Source: Treponema sp.
GTDB lineage: Bacteria > Spirochaetota > Spirochaetia > Treponematales > Treponemataceae
DNA length: 41,153 nucleotides
NCBI GenBank assembly: GCA_017617115.1
Contig: JAFZXA010000026.1
Coordinates: forward strand, 1-41,153
Direction of reading: 5' to 3'
Notes under the pieces: model-generated
What the model saw: only the letters and a program-made list of their open reading frames with translations
Databases searched by the model: none
What the model was told of the DNA's origin: nothing
Position numbers and translations under genes: made by a program
Shown here: positions 8,150 through 15,925 of the stretch, piece after piece
How the letters are laid out: every line of letters begins with the position of its first letter
Position numbering within the stretch: the first letter of the stretch is position 1

Positions 8150-8677
8150 TTAGATATCTTCACCTAACAATTGATTAATAAGAATATTTCTTAAAACCTT
8201 TTTCCATTGAATACCATTACCTAAGGCTTCAGAAACATCAATACAGTGACTATGATCAGAAATAAACTTTGGTGTATCAGATGGTATGATTTTTCCACTT
8301 GCAACTAATGTAGCCCATTTTGCTGTACCAAATTGTTCTTTAGTATATTGTTTTTGAGCACCTGTAGTAACTGTTATGTCCTGTGTTAAGAGACCTCCCG
8401 CTATATCTACAGATTGAATACTATCTTTTTGTACTACAACAAGCAAACCTTTATCATCATCAAAATAAAGATAAAAATCTGCACCCTTTAGAGTTGCAGC
8501 AGTCGCACTAGATTCAGAAGTATCATCTCCAATCGGAACACTAACACCTTCTGCGCTGACATATTTATACCATTTGTTATGTGTTGCATCTATTGCACTT
8601 TTTAATCCACAACCACACATCATTATTACGCTGGCTACGAGTGAAAGCACAGCAATTAATTTAGTAATCTTTTTCAT
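8150..8677 (-). CDS. Small predicted lipoprotein, function unknown
   Basis: The 175-residue protein begins with a short basic stretch and hydrophobic signal ending in a lipobox-like MMCGCG near residues 20-24, so it is probably lipidated and exported. The mature part (NKWYKYVSAEGVSVPIG, FYLYFDDDKGLLVVVQKD) matches no family I know; it looks beta-rich. GGGAGA lies about 8 nt before ATG at 8677. It has a perfect consensus promoter and a strong terminator, so it is a stand-alone and probably well expressed gene. Confidence 0.8.
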   Translation of the reverse strand: MKKITKLIAVLSLVASVIMMCGCGLKSAIDATHNKWYKYVSAEGVSVPIGDDTSESSATAATLKGADFYLYFDDDKGLLVVVQKDSIQSVDIAGGLLTQDITVTTGAQKQYTKEQFGTAKWATLVASGKIIPSDTPKFISDHSHCIDVSEALGNGIQWKKVLRNILINQLLGEDI

Positions 8678-8709
8678 AAGAAATCTCCCATTTGTTTAAG
8701 ATTAATAAT

Positions 8710-8738
8710 ATTATAACGCATTCAAAATTATATGTCAA
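8710..8738 (-). promoter_or_regulatory. Perfect consensus sigma-70 promoter
   Basis: -35 TTGACA (8738-8733), exactly 17 bp, -10 TATAAT (8715-8710) on the minus strand. It overlaps the last codons of the upstream pseudouridine synthase gene and drives the small lipoprotein at 8677. Confidence 0.8.
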
Positions 8739-9291
8739 AAAAGTCTTTTGAAAATGTTTTGTACGCACCATACGGTAAGTCTTTTGGAAGTTTTAGGGGG
8801 CCTATGGCAATTCGTTCAAGTTCGGCGACTTCGTTTCCAAGTGCTTTGAAAATGCGGCGGACTTCGTGAAACTTTCCTTCGGTTACTGTAATCTGGGCGG
8901 TGTTTTGTGAAATAAACTTTATTTGTGCCGGTGCTGCCTGTTGTTCCGGTGCTTTTTTTTCGGGTGGGAGAATAAGGCCTTGGGCTGCACGAGTTTTATA
9001 TTGTGCTTGCAGCTCCTGTGTAACCGGATTTTTTAATGTGGCAAGGTAAGTTTTTGTCATTCCTGCAGCTGCAATCTTGTGTGAAAACTTTCCGTCCGTT
9101 GTCAGCAGCAAAAGACCTGTTGTATCTGCGTCTAGTCTTCCTATTGTATGCAGGCGGTGACCTCGTCTGGCGTTTTTTACAAGATTCTGTAATTCAGGCG
9201 GCAAAAGTTCATAAACAGTTTTGTGTGAATCAGATGCGGCAGAACATACATAGCCCTTAGGCTTGTTCATCATTAAATATATTTCAGCCAT
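8728..9291 (-). CDS. RsuA/RluE-type pseudouridine synthase lacking an S4 domain
   Basis: Isomerises a uridine in rRNA to pseudouridine. The family motif IGRLDADTTGLLLLTTDG, with the catalytic aspartate in GRLDADT, the opening MMNKPKGYVCS and the late motif VTEGKFHEVRRIFKALG are all clear. The 187-residue frame starts directly with the catalytic domain; the usual N-terminal S4 RNA-binding domain is absent, as in RluE. An upstream in-frame start at 9381 would lie inside the methyltransferase gene and add no S4-like sequence, so ATG 9291 is chosen. It sits one nucleotide after the methyltransferase stop, so the two are co-translated. Target nucleotide unknown. Confidence 0.9.
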   Translation of the reverse strand: MAEIYLMMNKPKGYVCSAASDSHKTVYELLPPELQNLVKNARRGHRLHTIGRLDADTTGLLLLTTDGKFSHKIAAAGMTKTYLATLKNPVTQELQAQYKTRAAQGLILPPEKKAPEQQAAPAQIKFISQNTAQITVTEGKFHEVRRIFKALGNEVAELERIAIGPLKLPKDLPYGAYKTFSKDFFDI

Positions 9292-9292
9292 G

Positions 9293-10240
9293 CTAATCCT
9301 GCTTTTTCTGGAGCTGTGCGGTATTGCGTTCCCAGAAAACTCCGTCACAGTAGCCTTGTATTGATTTGTCGGTTTCTGCAAGCTTCAGGCGTTTTTGGGC
9401 AAGCAGACAGTATTCTTCGTTCATTTCAATTCCCAAGTAGTGGCGTCCAAGTTTTTTTGCAACAACACTTGCAGTACCGCTTCCTAAGAACGGGTCAAAA
9501 ACAAGGTCACCGGGGCGAGAGCTTGCAAGAATAAGTTTTGCATAAAGCTTTTCGGGTTTTTGTGTCGGGTGGTCTGTATTTTCGGGCATAGACCAGAACG
9601 GCACACTTATATCATCCCAGAAGTTTGACGGATATGTGAGGCGGTAGTTTCCTTCCTGAGTTTCGTCCCAGTCTTTTGGTTTTCCGTCTACTTTATAAGG
9701 TGCAATTACGCGACGCTTTTGCTTTACGGCTTCTACATTAAAATAATAGTCGTCAGCATTTTTTACTCCAAACCAGATATCTTCCATGCCGTTTTTCCAG
9801 TTTGATTTTGCACCCCTGCCCTTTTCACGCTGCCAGGTTATGCGGTTTAAAACAGTAAGTTCTTTTTCCATTGCCCGCTGCAGTGATGATGTACATTTCC
9901 AGTCGCCGCAAAGATAAAGCGAGCCGTTTGGCTTAAGTTTTTTGCACACCAGAGGAAACCAGCTTGCAAGGTATTCGTCGTAGGCTTCTTGTGTGCGGGC
10001 ATTGAATTTGTTTCCGTTAAAATCTTTTGTAAGGTTGTACGGCGGGTCTATGATTATAAGGTCTGCAAAGGCGTCGGGTAGTAATGGAAGGGCGTCCAGT
10101 AAGTTGGCATTGATTGTTAAGTCGCGGTGGTTGAGCTTGTCGAAACCACCTTCAACACGAACAAAACTCTTACGAAGTTCAGTTTTTTCTTCTTCCGTAA
10201 GAGTAATTGTTCTGTTTCTGTTTGCACGGATTTTTTCCAT
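9293..10240 (-). CDS. Orphan beta-class DNA methyltransferase (N6-adenine or N4-cytosine)
   Basis: Methylates an unknown DNA motif using S-adenosylmethionine. The catalytic motif IV DPPY (about residues 65-68) comes before motif X (DHPTQKPEKLY) and motif I (FDPFLGSGTASVV, about 250), the order of beta-class enzymes such as CcrM or M.MboII. The target-recognition region lies between them (FNVEAVKQKRRVIAPYKV and onward). No restriction endonuclease gene is adjacent, so it is probably solitary and may mark DNA for regulation. Residues 31-39 (GGFDKLNHR) are encoded by a palindromic repeat also found in feoAB. ATG at 10240 lacks a clear Shine-Dalgarno. Confidence 0.92.
   Translation of the reverse strand: MEKIRANRNRTITLTEEEKTELRKSFVRVEGGFDKLNHRDLTINANLLDALPLLPDAFADLIIIDPPYNLTKDFNGNKFNARTQEAYDEYLASWFPLVCKKLKPNGSLYLCGDWKCTSSLQRAMEKELTVLNRITWQREKGRGAKSNWKNGMEDIWFGVKNADDYYFNVEAVKQKRRVIAPYKVDGKPKDWDETQEGNYRLTYPSNFWDDISVPFWSMPENTDHPTQKPEKLYAKLILASSRPGDLVFDPFLGSGTASVVAKKLGRHYLGIEMNEEYCLLAQKRLKLAETDKSIQGYCDGVFWERNTAQLQKKQD
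10126..10150 (-). repeat. Palindromic repeat, family C, inside the methyltransferase gene
   Basis: A 25-bp element with GGTGGTT / AACCACC ends. It is the exact reverse complement of 31803-31827 in feoAB. Here it is read in frame as GGFDKLNHR, in the N-terminal part of the methyltransferase. Confidence 0.85.
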
Positions 10241-10260
10241 ATTGTTTATGGTTTAAACTG

Positions 10261-10366
10261 CAGCCCTAAGGGCTGTCAGCTTTGAAACTGGTTTCTGCGG
10301 CTACTCAAAGAGTCGTCCGCAGATGTTTGTGCTAACCTGCAAAGTTTACTTTGTCAGGTTGAGCAC
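10261..10366. other. Three-hairpin structured intergenic block
   Basis: Three consecutive inverted repeats fill the gap between gpmI and the methyltransferase: CAGCCC/GGGCTG (10261-10275), CTGCGG/CCGCAG with an inner ACTC/GAGT (10295-10322), and a long stem GTGCT-AACCTG-CAAAG opposite CTTTG-CAGGTT-AGCAC with two single-base bulges (10329-10366). The last starts at the gpmI stop codon. None has a T-run, so this is not a classic terminator. It could be a processed 3' end, a small RNA or a repeat. Confidence 0.55.
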
Positions 10367-12030
10367 TATTTTAGATTAATAATAGATTTGTCGTAATCTG
10401 CAGGAGGCACGTAACCCATAAGAGTCATAAGTGTTGCAGGCCAGCTTGAAATTCCAAGACCTTCGTTGAGTTTTGCCTGATCGTATTCGCCCTTGTATTC
10501 AGGGTCGTAGATAATTCCAGGAACCGGGTTGAGCGAGTGACTTGTCTTTGCCTTTGGTTCGCCGTCGGCATCTTTCTTTACGCTGCCGTCTTTTGCGTGC
10601 TCGTACATGTCATCGCTGTTTCCGTGGTCTGCTGTAAGACAAAGGATTCCGCCTGCTTCTTCAATGGCTGCCTTAAGGCGTCCAAGCTGCAAGTCCATTC
10701 CTTCCATAGAACAAACTACTGCATTGAATACACCAGTGTGTCCAACCATATCACCATTAGGGAAGTTCAAGCGGATGTGGTCATACTTTCCGCTCTTGAT
10801 TGCTTCAATTACTTTGTCTGTAATTTCTGCACACTTCATCCATGGGCGCTGTTCAAATGGAACTACGTCACTTGGAACTTCAATATAATCTTCGAGCTTT
10901 TCGTCAAACTTGCCCTGCTTGTTTCCGTTGAAGAAGTAAGTTACGTGTCCGTACTTTTGTGTTTCAGAAATTGCAAGAAGCTTTACACCTGTTTTTGTAA
11001 GGTATTCACCCATTGTGCGGTCAATGCTTGGTGGATTTACAAGGTACTGAGCTGGAACATGAGCGTCTCCGTCGTATTCCATCATTCCGGCATATTCAAC
11101 AGCAGGAACGCGTACACGGTCAAATGGAAGATCTCCGCCCTTTGGTGTTTCAAATGCGCGTGTCATTTCAAGAGCACGGTCACCGCGGAAGTTGAAATAA
11201 ATGACTGAGTCGCCGTCTTCGATTGTTCCAACAGGTTTTCCATCCTTAGCAATAACAAACTCGTGCATATCCTGGTCAAGTACGCCCGGAACTTCGGCAC
11301 GGTATGTTTCAATTGCTTTTGTTGCGCTTTCAAACTTGCGGCCTTCACCAAGTACGTGAGCCTTCCATCCACGTTCTACCATGCTCCAGTCTGCATTGTA
11401 GCGGTCCATTGTCATGTACATACGTCCGCCGCCGGAAGCAATCTGATAATCAAAGCCTGCAAAGCTTGCAAGGAATTCTTCAAGCGGAGTAATATAATTC
11501 AAAGCAGAAGTAGGATCAACGTCACGACCATCGAGCAGTGCGTGAACGCGGAGCTTTTTAACTCCATCCTTGCTTGCCTGTGTAATCATTGCCTTAAGGT
11601 GGTCAATGTGTGAATGAACGTTTCCGTCAGAAACAAGACCAATAAAGTGAAGGGTTCCGTTTTTGTCGTTTACATTTTTTATAAGCTTTTTCCAGGTGTC
11701 GGCAGCAAACATAGAACCGTTTGCAATGCTTTCGCCAACGAGCTTGGCACCCTGAGCAAATACACGGCCACAACCCATAGCATTGTGTCCAACTTCAGAG
11801 TTACCCATATCATCATCGCTTGGAAGACCTACAGCAGTTCCGTGTGCCTTAAGCTTTGTATGAGGGCAGTTTGCAGTAAACCAGTCAAGGTACTTCATGC
11901 GGCTGGCCTTTACAGCATCACCTTCTTCGTACTTTCCATATCCTACGCCATCCATAATTACAAGGACAACAGGACCACGTCTACCCTTCCAGTTAGGGTT
12001 CTTTTCCAATGCGTGCATTGTTTCTGACAT
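10366..12030 (-). CDS. gpmI: 2,3-bisphosphoglycerate-independent phosphoglycerate mutase
   Basis: Interconverts 3- and 2-phosphoglycerate in glycolysis, using two manganese ions and no cofactor. Seen: VVLVIMDGVGYG at residues about 22-33, the catalytic serine in DDDMGNSEVGHNAMG, LHFIGLVSDGNVHSH, LDGRDVDPTSA, RLNFPNGDMVGHTG and the metal motif LTADHGNSDDM. At 554 residues it is in the upper part of the family range. CAGGAG lies 8 nt before the ATG. A promoter with an overlapping palindrome precedes it. It is a single-gene unit, flanked by a structured region at its 3' end. Confidence 0.97.
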   Translation of the reverse strand: MSETMHALEKNPNWKGRRGPVVLVIMDGVGYGKYEEGDAVKASRMKYLDWFTANCPHTKLKAHGTAVGLPSDDDMGNSEVGHNAMGCGRVFAQGAKLVGESIANGSMFAADTWKKLIKNVNDKNGTLHFIGLVSDGNVHSHIDHLKAMITQASKDGVKKLRVHALLDGRDVDPTSALNYITPLEEFLASFAGFDYQIASGGGRMYMTMDRYNADWSMVERGWKAHVLGEGRKFESATKAIETYRAEVPGVLDQDMHEFVIAKDGKPVGTIEDGDSVIYFNFRGDRALEMTRAFETPKGGDLPFDRVRVPAVEYAGMMEYDGDAHVPAQYLVNPPSIDRTMGEYLTKTGVKLLAISETQKYGHVTYFFNGNKQGKFDEKLEDYIEVPSDVVPFEQRPWMKCAEITDKVIEAIKSGKYDHIRLNFPNGDMVGHTGVFNAVVCSMEGMDLQLGRLKAAIEEAGGILCLTADHGNSDDMYEHAKDGSVKKDADGEPKAKTSHSLNPVPGIIYDPEYKGEYDQAKLNEGLGISSWPATLMTLMGYVPPADYDKSIINLK

Positions 12031-12046
12031 AATTTATCTCCTGTAT

Positions 12047-12082
12047 AATGTTAGTTATACCTAACATTTTGATATTTTTCAA
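12047..12082 (-). promoter_or_regulatory. gpmI promoter with overlapping 22-bp palindrome
   Basis: -35 TTGAAA (12082-12077), 17-bp spacer, -10 TATAAC (12059-12054) on the minus strand. A perfect inverted repeat AATGTTAG-N6-CTAACATT (12068-12047) is centred on the -10, which suggests control by a dimeric repressor. The regulator is unknown. Confidence 0.6.
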
Positions 12083-12115
12083 GAATAATTAAAATATATC
12101 GCAAATTGGAGTTTT

Positions 12116-13402
12116 TTACAATGTACTTAATTTATACAACTCTTCCGTAGCAATTCGGGCTTTGGCAACTATGTCGCCGGCTTGTTTTGGGAAGCAGTAG
12201 TACAGTGTTTTCATGTCGCCGATGCAGATCATGTCGCCTATTTCGTACCAGTAATAGTCGGAATAAAGGCTGTAGCTGGCTTTTGGTTTTTGCTCGTAGT
12301 GGAGTTTGCCGTTGCAGCCGTCCAGGACAAAGCCTTTTGCAGAATGTTCGAGTGTGCCCTGCCCTACGTGGTAAATTGCTTTTGTGTTTACCATCATGTA
12401 AATTTCAACATCGGTTTTAAGGTGATATTTTCCTTCCGTTATTTCCTTGCGTACCTGCTCGCGCTCCCATTGGAACCAGGCGGGAACACTGTCAAAAATA
12501 TTTTTACTTCCATCGGAAGTCCAGTGTCCGATTGATTTTTCCAATAAGGAACCATCTTCGGTCAAATCCCATTTTGCACCGCACCTCGTGCATTTAAGTT
12601 CAATTCCGCGGGCATACATTTCTCCTTCCCTTCCACATTTTGAACATTTATACAAAACCCGGTTCAAATAATCTGCACGGAAAGGTTCTGTGATTTTTAC
12701 ATTGTTCTGCTTCTGCCATTCCCAGTTATCAAAGGTGAATTCTGTTTTTAGGATTTGGTTAAGTTCTGCCGGAGTTTTTTGTTCAATATCCTGTGGCGAT
12801 AAAAGATATTTAATATCGGCACTGATATTTAATTGACGCTTTTGAAGATTATTGTAAAGAGGGTCGCGGGCAAAGCAGCCGTAAGTGCGCACCATTACAA
12901 CCGGCACTTTAAGAAGTTTTAAGAATTTTCCAAGAGTATCCGGCAGCGGTGTTGCAGTACCGTCAAAGGAATAGCTTGCTTCGGGGTACATAAGAACAGA
13001 AGTTTTAAGCTTTTCGAGTGCGTATTTGATATTTTTTACAAGGACAAAATCGGTAACAAACTTGTTTGTTGGAATACAGCCAAGGTGGCGCATGAGCCAG
13101 TTCTTTCCAACAAAACCGTCGCTGGTGCACACAATATTCATAGGTCGTTTAGCAAAAACAGTTTCTGCAATCAAAAGGTCTGTAAAGCAGGAATGGTTCA
13201 TAAGAATAAGACACGGTTCGCGTTTTCCAAGCTTTTCCATGCCGATATAATTTGCCTTAAAGTTTGTTGCCTTAAGTTCACCCTTACCAAGCAGCACCAT
13301 AAGACGACGCCAGAAAAGACCGGGCTTTATAGGTTTACGAGATTTTTCTGGTCTGAGAGACAGAACCTGTTCGTATGAGAGTTCTTTTACTTTAGTTTTC
13401 AT
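12116..13402 (-). CDS. PlsC-like acyltransferase with internal zinc ribbon
   Basis: Residues about 45-200 resemble 1-acyl-glycerol-3-phosphate acyltransferases: the HxxxxD motif is NHSCFTD (His70, Asp75) and YPEASYSFDG (about 139-148) stands for the usual FPEGTRS block. It probably acylates a phospholipid precursor at the membrane. After this come two CxxC pairs (Cys253, 256, 271, 274) forming a zinc ribbon and a C-terminal domain of about 150 residues that I cannot assign, giving 428 residues against about 240 for plain PlsC. It is last in the cluster tatD / small membrane protein / lgt / NUDIX, 3 nt behind the NUDIX gene. Confidence 0.85.
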   Translation of the reverse strand: MKTKVKELSYEQVLSLRPEKSRKPIKPGLFWRRLMVLLGKGELKATNFKANYIGMEKLGKREPCLILMNHSCFTDLLIAETVFAKRPMNIVCTSDGFVGKNWLMRHLGCIPTNKFVTDFVLVKNIKYALEKLKTSVLMYPEASYSFDGTATPLPDTLGKFLKLLKVPVVMVRTYGCFARDPLYNNLQKRQLNISADIKYLLSPQDIEQKTPAELNQILKTEFTFDNWEWQKQNNVKITEPFRADYLNRVLYKCSKCGREGEMYARGIELKCTRCGAKWDLTEDGSLLEKSIGHWTSDGSKNIFDSVPAWFQWEREQVRKEITEGKYHLKTDVEIYMMVNTKAIYHVGQGTLEHSAKGFVLDGCNGKLHYEQKPKASYSLYSDYYWYEIGDMICIGDMKTLYYCFPKQAGDIVAKARIATEELYKLSTL

Positions 13403-13405
13403 CAG

Positions 13406-13897
13406 CTAATTCTCCTGCACGGCGCGGACCATTTTTCCGTCAAAATATTCTACTTTCATGGAAAAAAACGGAGATCGCTTTTCTATTAAATCCAAAAACA
13501 AAACATCACTTTCCCACTGAGGTAAATCCTTCATTTTTTCTTTTGGTACCCAGGCAAGCTCACCTTCATCACACATGGGAAGGTCGTTGTAAGTTTTGCC
13601 TTCGGGTACAGAAAAGTCGCCGCACCAGAAAATGTGCATTAACTCATAATAAGGCTCGGCTCCGTCGGAAGTGCGTGAAACAAAAGTTACAAGACCGCGG
13701 TATTCAGGCTTATTCAAAGTAAAACCTGTTTCTTCAAAAACTTCGCGCTTTACACAGTCAAAGGGACTTTCGCAGTTTTCAAACTTTCCGCCAATGCCAA
13801 TCCATTTGTCTTTGTTAACATCCTTCTGCTTTTTTGTGCGGTGGAGCATTAAATATGAGTTATTTTTTTCTATATAACAAAGAGTTGTACTAATCAT
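13406..13897 (-). CDS. NUDIX hydrolase, probable 8-oxo-dGTP diphosphatase type
   Basis: Hydrolyses a nucleoside diphosphate linked to another moiety. The complete Nudix box GxxxxxExxxxxxxREVxEExGx is present at residues 37-59 (GKFENCESPF to REVFEETGF), inside a 163-residue MutT-like protein that starts STTLCYIEKNNSYLMLHRTKK. Substrate is a guess from overall resemblance to YtkD/MutT enzymes. Its start overlaps the lgt stop by 8 nt and its stop is 3 nt before the acyltransferase, so it is in one operon with both. Confidence 0.92.
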   Translation of the reverse strand: MISTTLCYIEKNNSYLMLHRTKKQKDVNKDKWIGIGGKFENCESPFDCVKREVFEETGFTLNKPEYRGLVTFVSRTSDGAEPYYELMHIFWCGDFSVPEGKTYNDLPMCDEGELAWVPKEKMKDLPQWESDVLFLDLIEKRSPFFSMKVEYFDGKMVRAVQEN

Positions 13898-14711
13898 TTT
13901 GGGTTTCTGTTGCCTCTTCTTGTTTTACTTTATCACTTTTGCGGCATTTTATCAAAACAATAAGGATTATGTCGGCCATAAATAAAATCAGACTGATGAG
14001 CTGGGAAGTTGAAAGCGAAACGACACCTCCAAAACTCACACTGCCCCTTATTTCGTCGCCGCGCAGGAACTCCAGAAAAAATCGGAGGATGGAATAGTAG
14101 AGGATGTAATATAGGAATAGTGGCACGGATGCCGAAACAAGTTCGGCATGACGTTGGTGACTCAGGAGCGACCCCAACATCACAAAAGCAAACACAAACA
14201 GCAACGCCGCCTCAACAATCTGAATCGGAAAATGCCCTGCAACAGACAAAGGGCCTGTATATTCAATTCCATAACAGCAGCCCGCACAAAAACATCCTAT
14301 GCGGCCAAAGGCATGAACATAAGGAATTGCAAAAGCAAAAGTATTCAAAAAAGTACGCACATTGGTTCCTGCAATTTTTATTCCAAGAAAATATCCTGCA
14401 ATGCCGCCAAGTAATCCGCCGTAAAAAACAAATCCGCCTTCGATAAGCCCTGAAGATTTTGGGTGAAGCAGCATATTGCCCAGCGCCTTAAAAAAATATT
14501 TGGGTGTGTAAAAATCAAGAATATACAAAAGCTTGGCGCCTGCAAAACCAAGTCCGCCAGCAACTGCACAAATTATTATAAAATCATAAAAATTGATATT
14601 CTGAACAGCGCACAATTTTTTACAGATTGCTCCACCGCTCAGAATACCAGTTACAATCATAAGACCGTAAAGAGGTAGTTTTATAAAACCAAGATTTATA
14701 AAAGGGAACAT
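13890..14711 (-). CDS. lgt: Prolipoprotein diacylglyceryl transferase
   Basis: Attaches diacylglycerol to the lipobox cysteine of prelipoproteins, in the cytoplasmic membrane. About seven membrane segments, the signature HAFGRIGCFCAGCCYG (about residue 135-150) and the late block RFFLEFLRGDE are seen. In the loop before the last segments, ten residues RHAELVSASV come from a palindromic DNA repeat and are absent from ordinary Lgt sequences as I know them. ATG 14711 is preferred over an in-frame TTG at 14717; neither has a well-placed Shine-Dalgarno. The many lipoproteins in this window are its expected substrates. Overlaps the NUDIX gene by 8 nt. Confidence 0.92.
   Translation of the reverse strand: MFPFINLGFIKLPLYGLMIVTGILSGGAICKKLCAVQNINFYDFIIICAVAGGLGFAGAKLLYILDFYTPKYFFKALGNMLLHPKSSGLIEGGFVFYGGLLGGIAGYFLGIKIAGTNVRTFLNTFAFAIPYVHAFGRIGCFCAGCCYGIEYTGPLSVAGHFPIQIVEAALLFVFAFVMLGSLLSHQRHAELVSASVPLFLYYILYYSILRFFLEFLRGDEIRGSVSFGGVVSLSTSQLISLILFMADIILIVLIKCRKSDKVKQEEATETQND
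14127..14152 (-). repeat. Palindromic repeat, CAAG-loop family, inside lgt
   Basis: Arms ATGCCGAA / TTCGGCAT around the loop ACAAG, followed by GACG. It shares this design with 29455-29479 and, with different arms, with 15926-15956 and 35251-35281. It is read in frame in lgt as part of RHAELVSASV. Confidence 0.85.
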
Positions 14712-14726
14712 CCTCAAAAGAAGAGT

Positions 14727-15005
14727 TTAGTCAAAGAGTCCCAGTCCAGCTCCAATTCCTGCTCCCGCACCAATGCAGGCAAGACATGCTACTGTAACAA
14801 TAAGTCCCCAGCAAAGTGCCACAATTCCAAGAATCAAACCTGTTTTAGCAGTTTTTCTTTGAGGTCCACCAGCCTTCATTCCAAGTGCACCAAAAATGAT
14901 TGCAAGAATACCACAGATTGAACCAATCCAACCCATTCCGGCGGCTCCACCACCAACTGCAATTACAAGGGAAACAATTCCCAAAACCAAAGCTGCTGTT
15001 TGCAT
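14727..15005 (-). CDS. Small glycine-rich membrane protein, DUF4190-like
   Basis: Ninety-two residues with two to three hydrophobic stretches rich in Gly/Ala/Ile (ALVLGIVSLVIAVGGG, GSICGILAIIFGALGMKAGG, GLILGIVALCWGLIVTVACL). The pattern of a repeated glycine-hydrophobic motif linked by a short polar loop (GGPQRKTAKT) resembles DUF4190-type proteins of unknown function. AGGAGG precedes the ATG at good spacing. It lies 45 nt after tatD and about 15 nt before lgt, so probably in the same transcript. Confidence 0.75.
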   Translation of the reverse strand: MQTAALVLGIVSLVIAVGGGAAGMGWIGSICGILAIIFGALGMKAGGPQRKTAKTGLILGIVALCWGLIVTVACLACIGAGAGIGAGLGLFD

Positions 15006-15051
15006 AACGCTCCTCCTAGTAAAACTATTATATCACATAATTTCAGGAATA

Positions 15052-15906
15052 TCAGAAAAATAATGATTTTATGTTTGAATCTACTGTTGCGTTTAATTCG
15101 TCTACGGTAATGCCGCGGGTCTGGGCAATGTAATTAAAAACATGCTCTACAAGAACAGGTGAATTAACCTGACCTCGGAAAGGAACCGGTGCAAGATATG
15201 GGGCATCAGTTTCAGTGAGCAGACGGTCGGAAGGAATAAAGCGGATAAGCTGTTGCATTTGCTCGAGCTTTGATTTTTTTGTGTAAGTTATGCCGCCGCC
15301 AAGTGCAATGTACCAGCCAAGGTCTAAGAAAGCGCGGGCTTCTTCAATGCCGTAACTGTAGCAGTGAATAATTCCGTTGTGATAGCCTATGTTGTTTATG
15401 CACTCCAGTGTGTCCTGGAAGGCGTCGCGGCTGTGAACAATGACCGGGAGCTGTAACTCGCGTGCAAGTTCAATCTGTGCTTCAAAAAGTTCGCGTTCTC
15501 CACGATAAACCTGTTCATCAAAATCTTCTTCGCAGCGGCCGTCTTCGCCACTTGGGTTCCAGTGATGGTCAAGTCCGCACTCACCTACAGCGATGATTGA
15601 ATCTGGAGTAATAGACTCCCGCAAAAGTTTCACCTGATTTTCCCTGTCTTTAATGCTTTCAACATCAGGCCAGATTCCGGCAGAAAAGTACATAAAGGAA
15701 CGGGCTTTATCTGCAAGTTGAGCGTCTGTCATCCCCTCTATGCATTTTTCTACGGCAAGCTTTCTTCCCTGCAAATCTCCGGCGCGAGTGCCAATATCAA
15801 GTCCAAAAAAACAATCACGCTGGGCCATTGTTGTTAAAACTTCAACTCCATCCACGCCGCGTTCTTCTGTCATCATCTTAAAGTGAAAGTGTGTATCTGA
15901 AAACAT
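15052..15906 (-). CDS. TatD-family metal-dependent hydrolase (DNase-like)
   Basis: A 284-residue TIM-barrel hydrolase. Metal and catalytic residues are visible in order: DTHFH at residues 4-8, the glutamate in AVGECGLDHHW, histidine in VIVHSRDA, histidine in IIHCYSYG (HCFSG in relatives) and aspartate in TETDAPYLAPVP. Members cleave DNA 3' ends and act in DNA quality control. It is first in the gene cluster running to the acyltransferase. No Shine-Dalgarno is seen; a TACAAT lies 11 nt before the ATG, partly downstream of a palindromic repeat. Confidence 0.93.
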   Translation of the reverse strand: MFSDTHFHFKMMTEERGVDGVEVLTTMAQRDCFFGLDIGTRAGDLQGRKLAVEKCIEGMTDAQLADKARSFMYFSAGIWPDVESIKDRENQVKLLRESITPDSIIAVGECGLDHHWNPSGEDGRCEEDFDEQVYRGERELFEAQIELARELQLPVIVHSRDAFQDTLECINNIGYHNGIIHCYSYGIEEARAFLDLGWYIALGGGITYTKKSKLEQMQQLIRFIPSDRLLTETDAPYLAPVPFRGQVNSPVLVEHVFNYIAQTRGITVDELNATVDSNIKSLFF

Positions 15907-15925
15907 ACAAAGAGTCTATTGTAAA

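Noticed and set aside
9292..9381. Longer start for the pseudouridine synthase
   Set aside because: It lies inside the methyltransferase gene and the extra residues do not form an S4 domain.
10537..11208. A 223-codon open frame antisense to gpmI
   Set aside because: Cysteine- and histidine-rich translation without family features, on the opposite strand of a clear gpmI gene; a shadow of its codon bias. The same holds for long antisense frames over cheR (7304-8035) and the GH13 gene (27395-28000).
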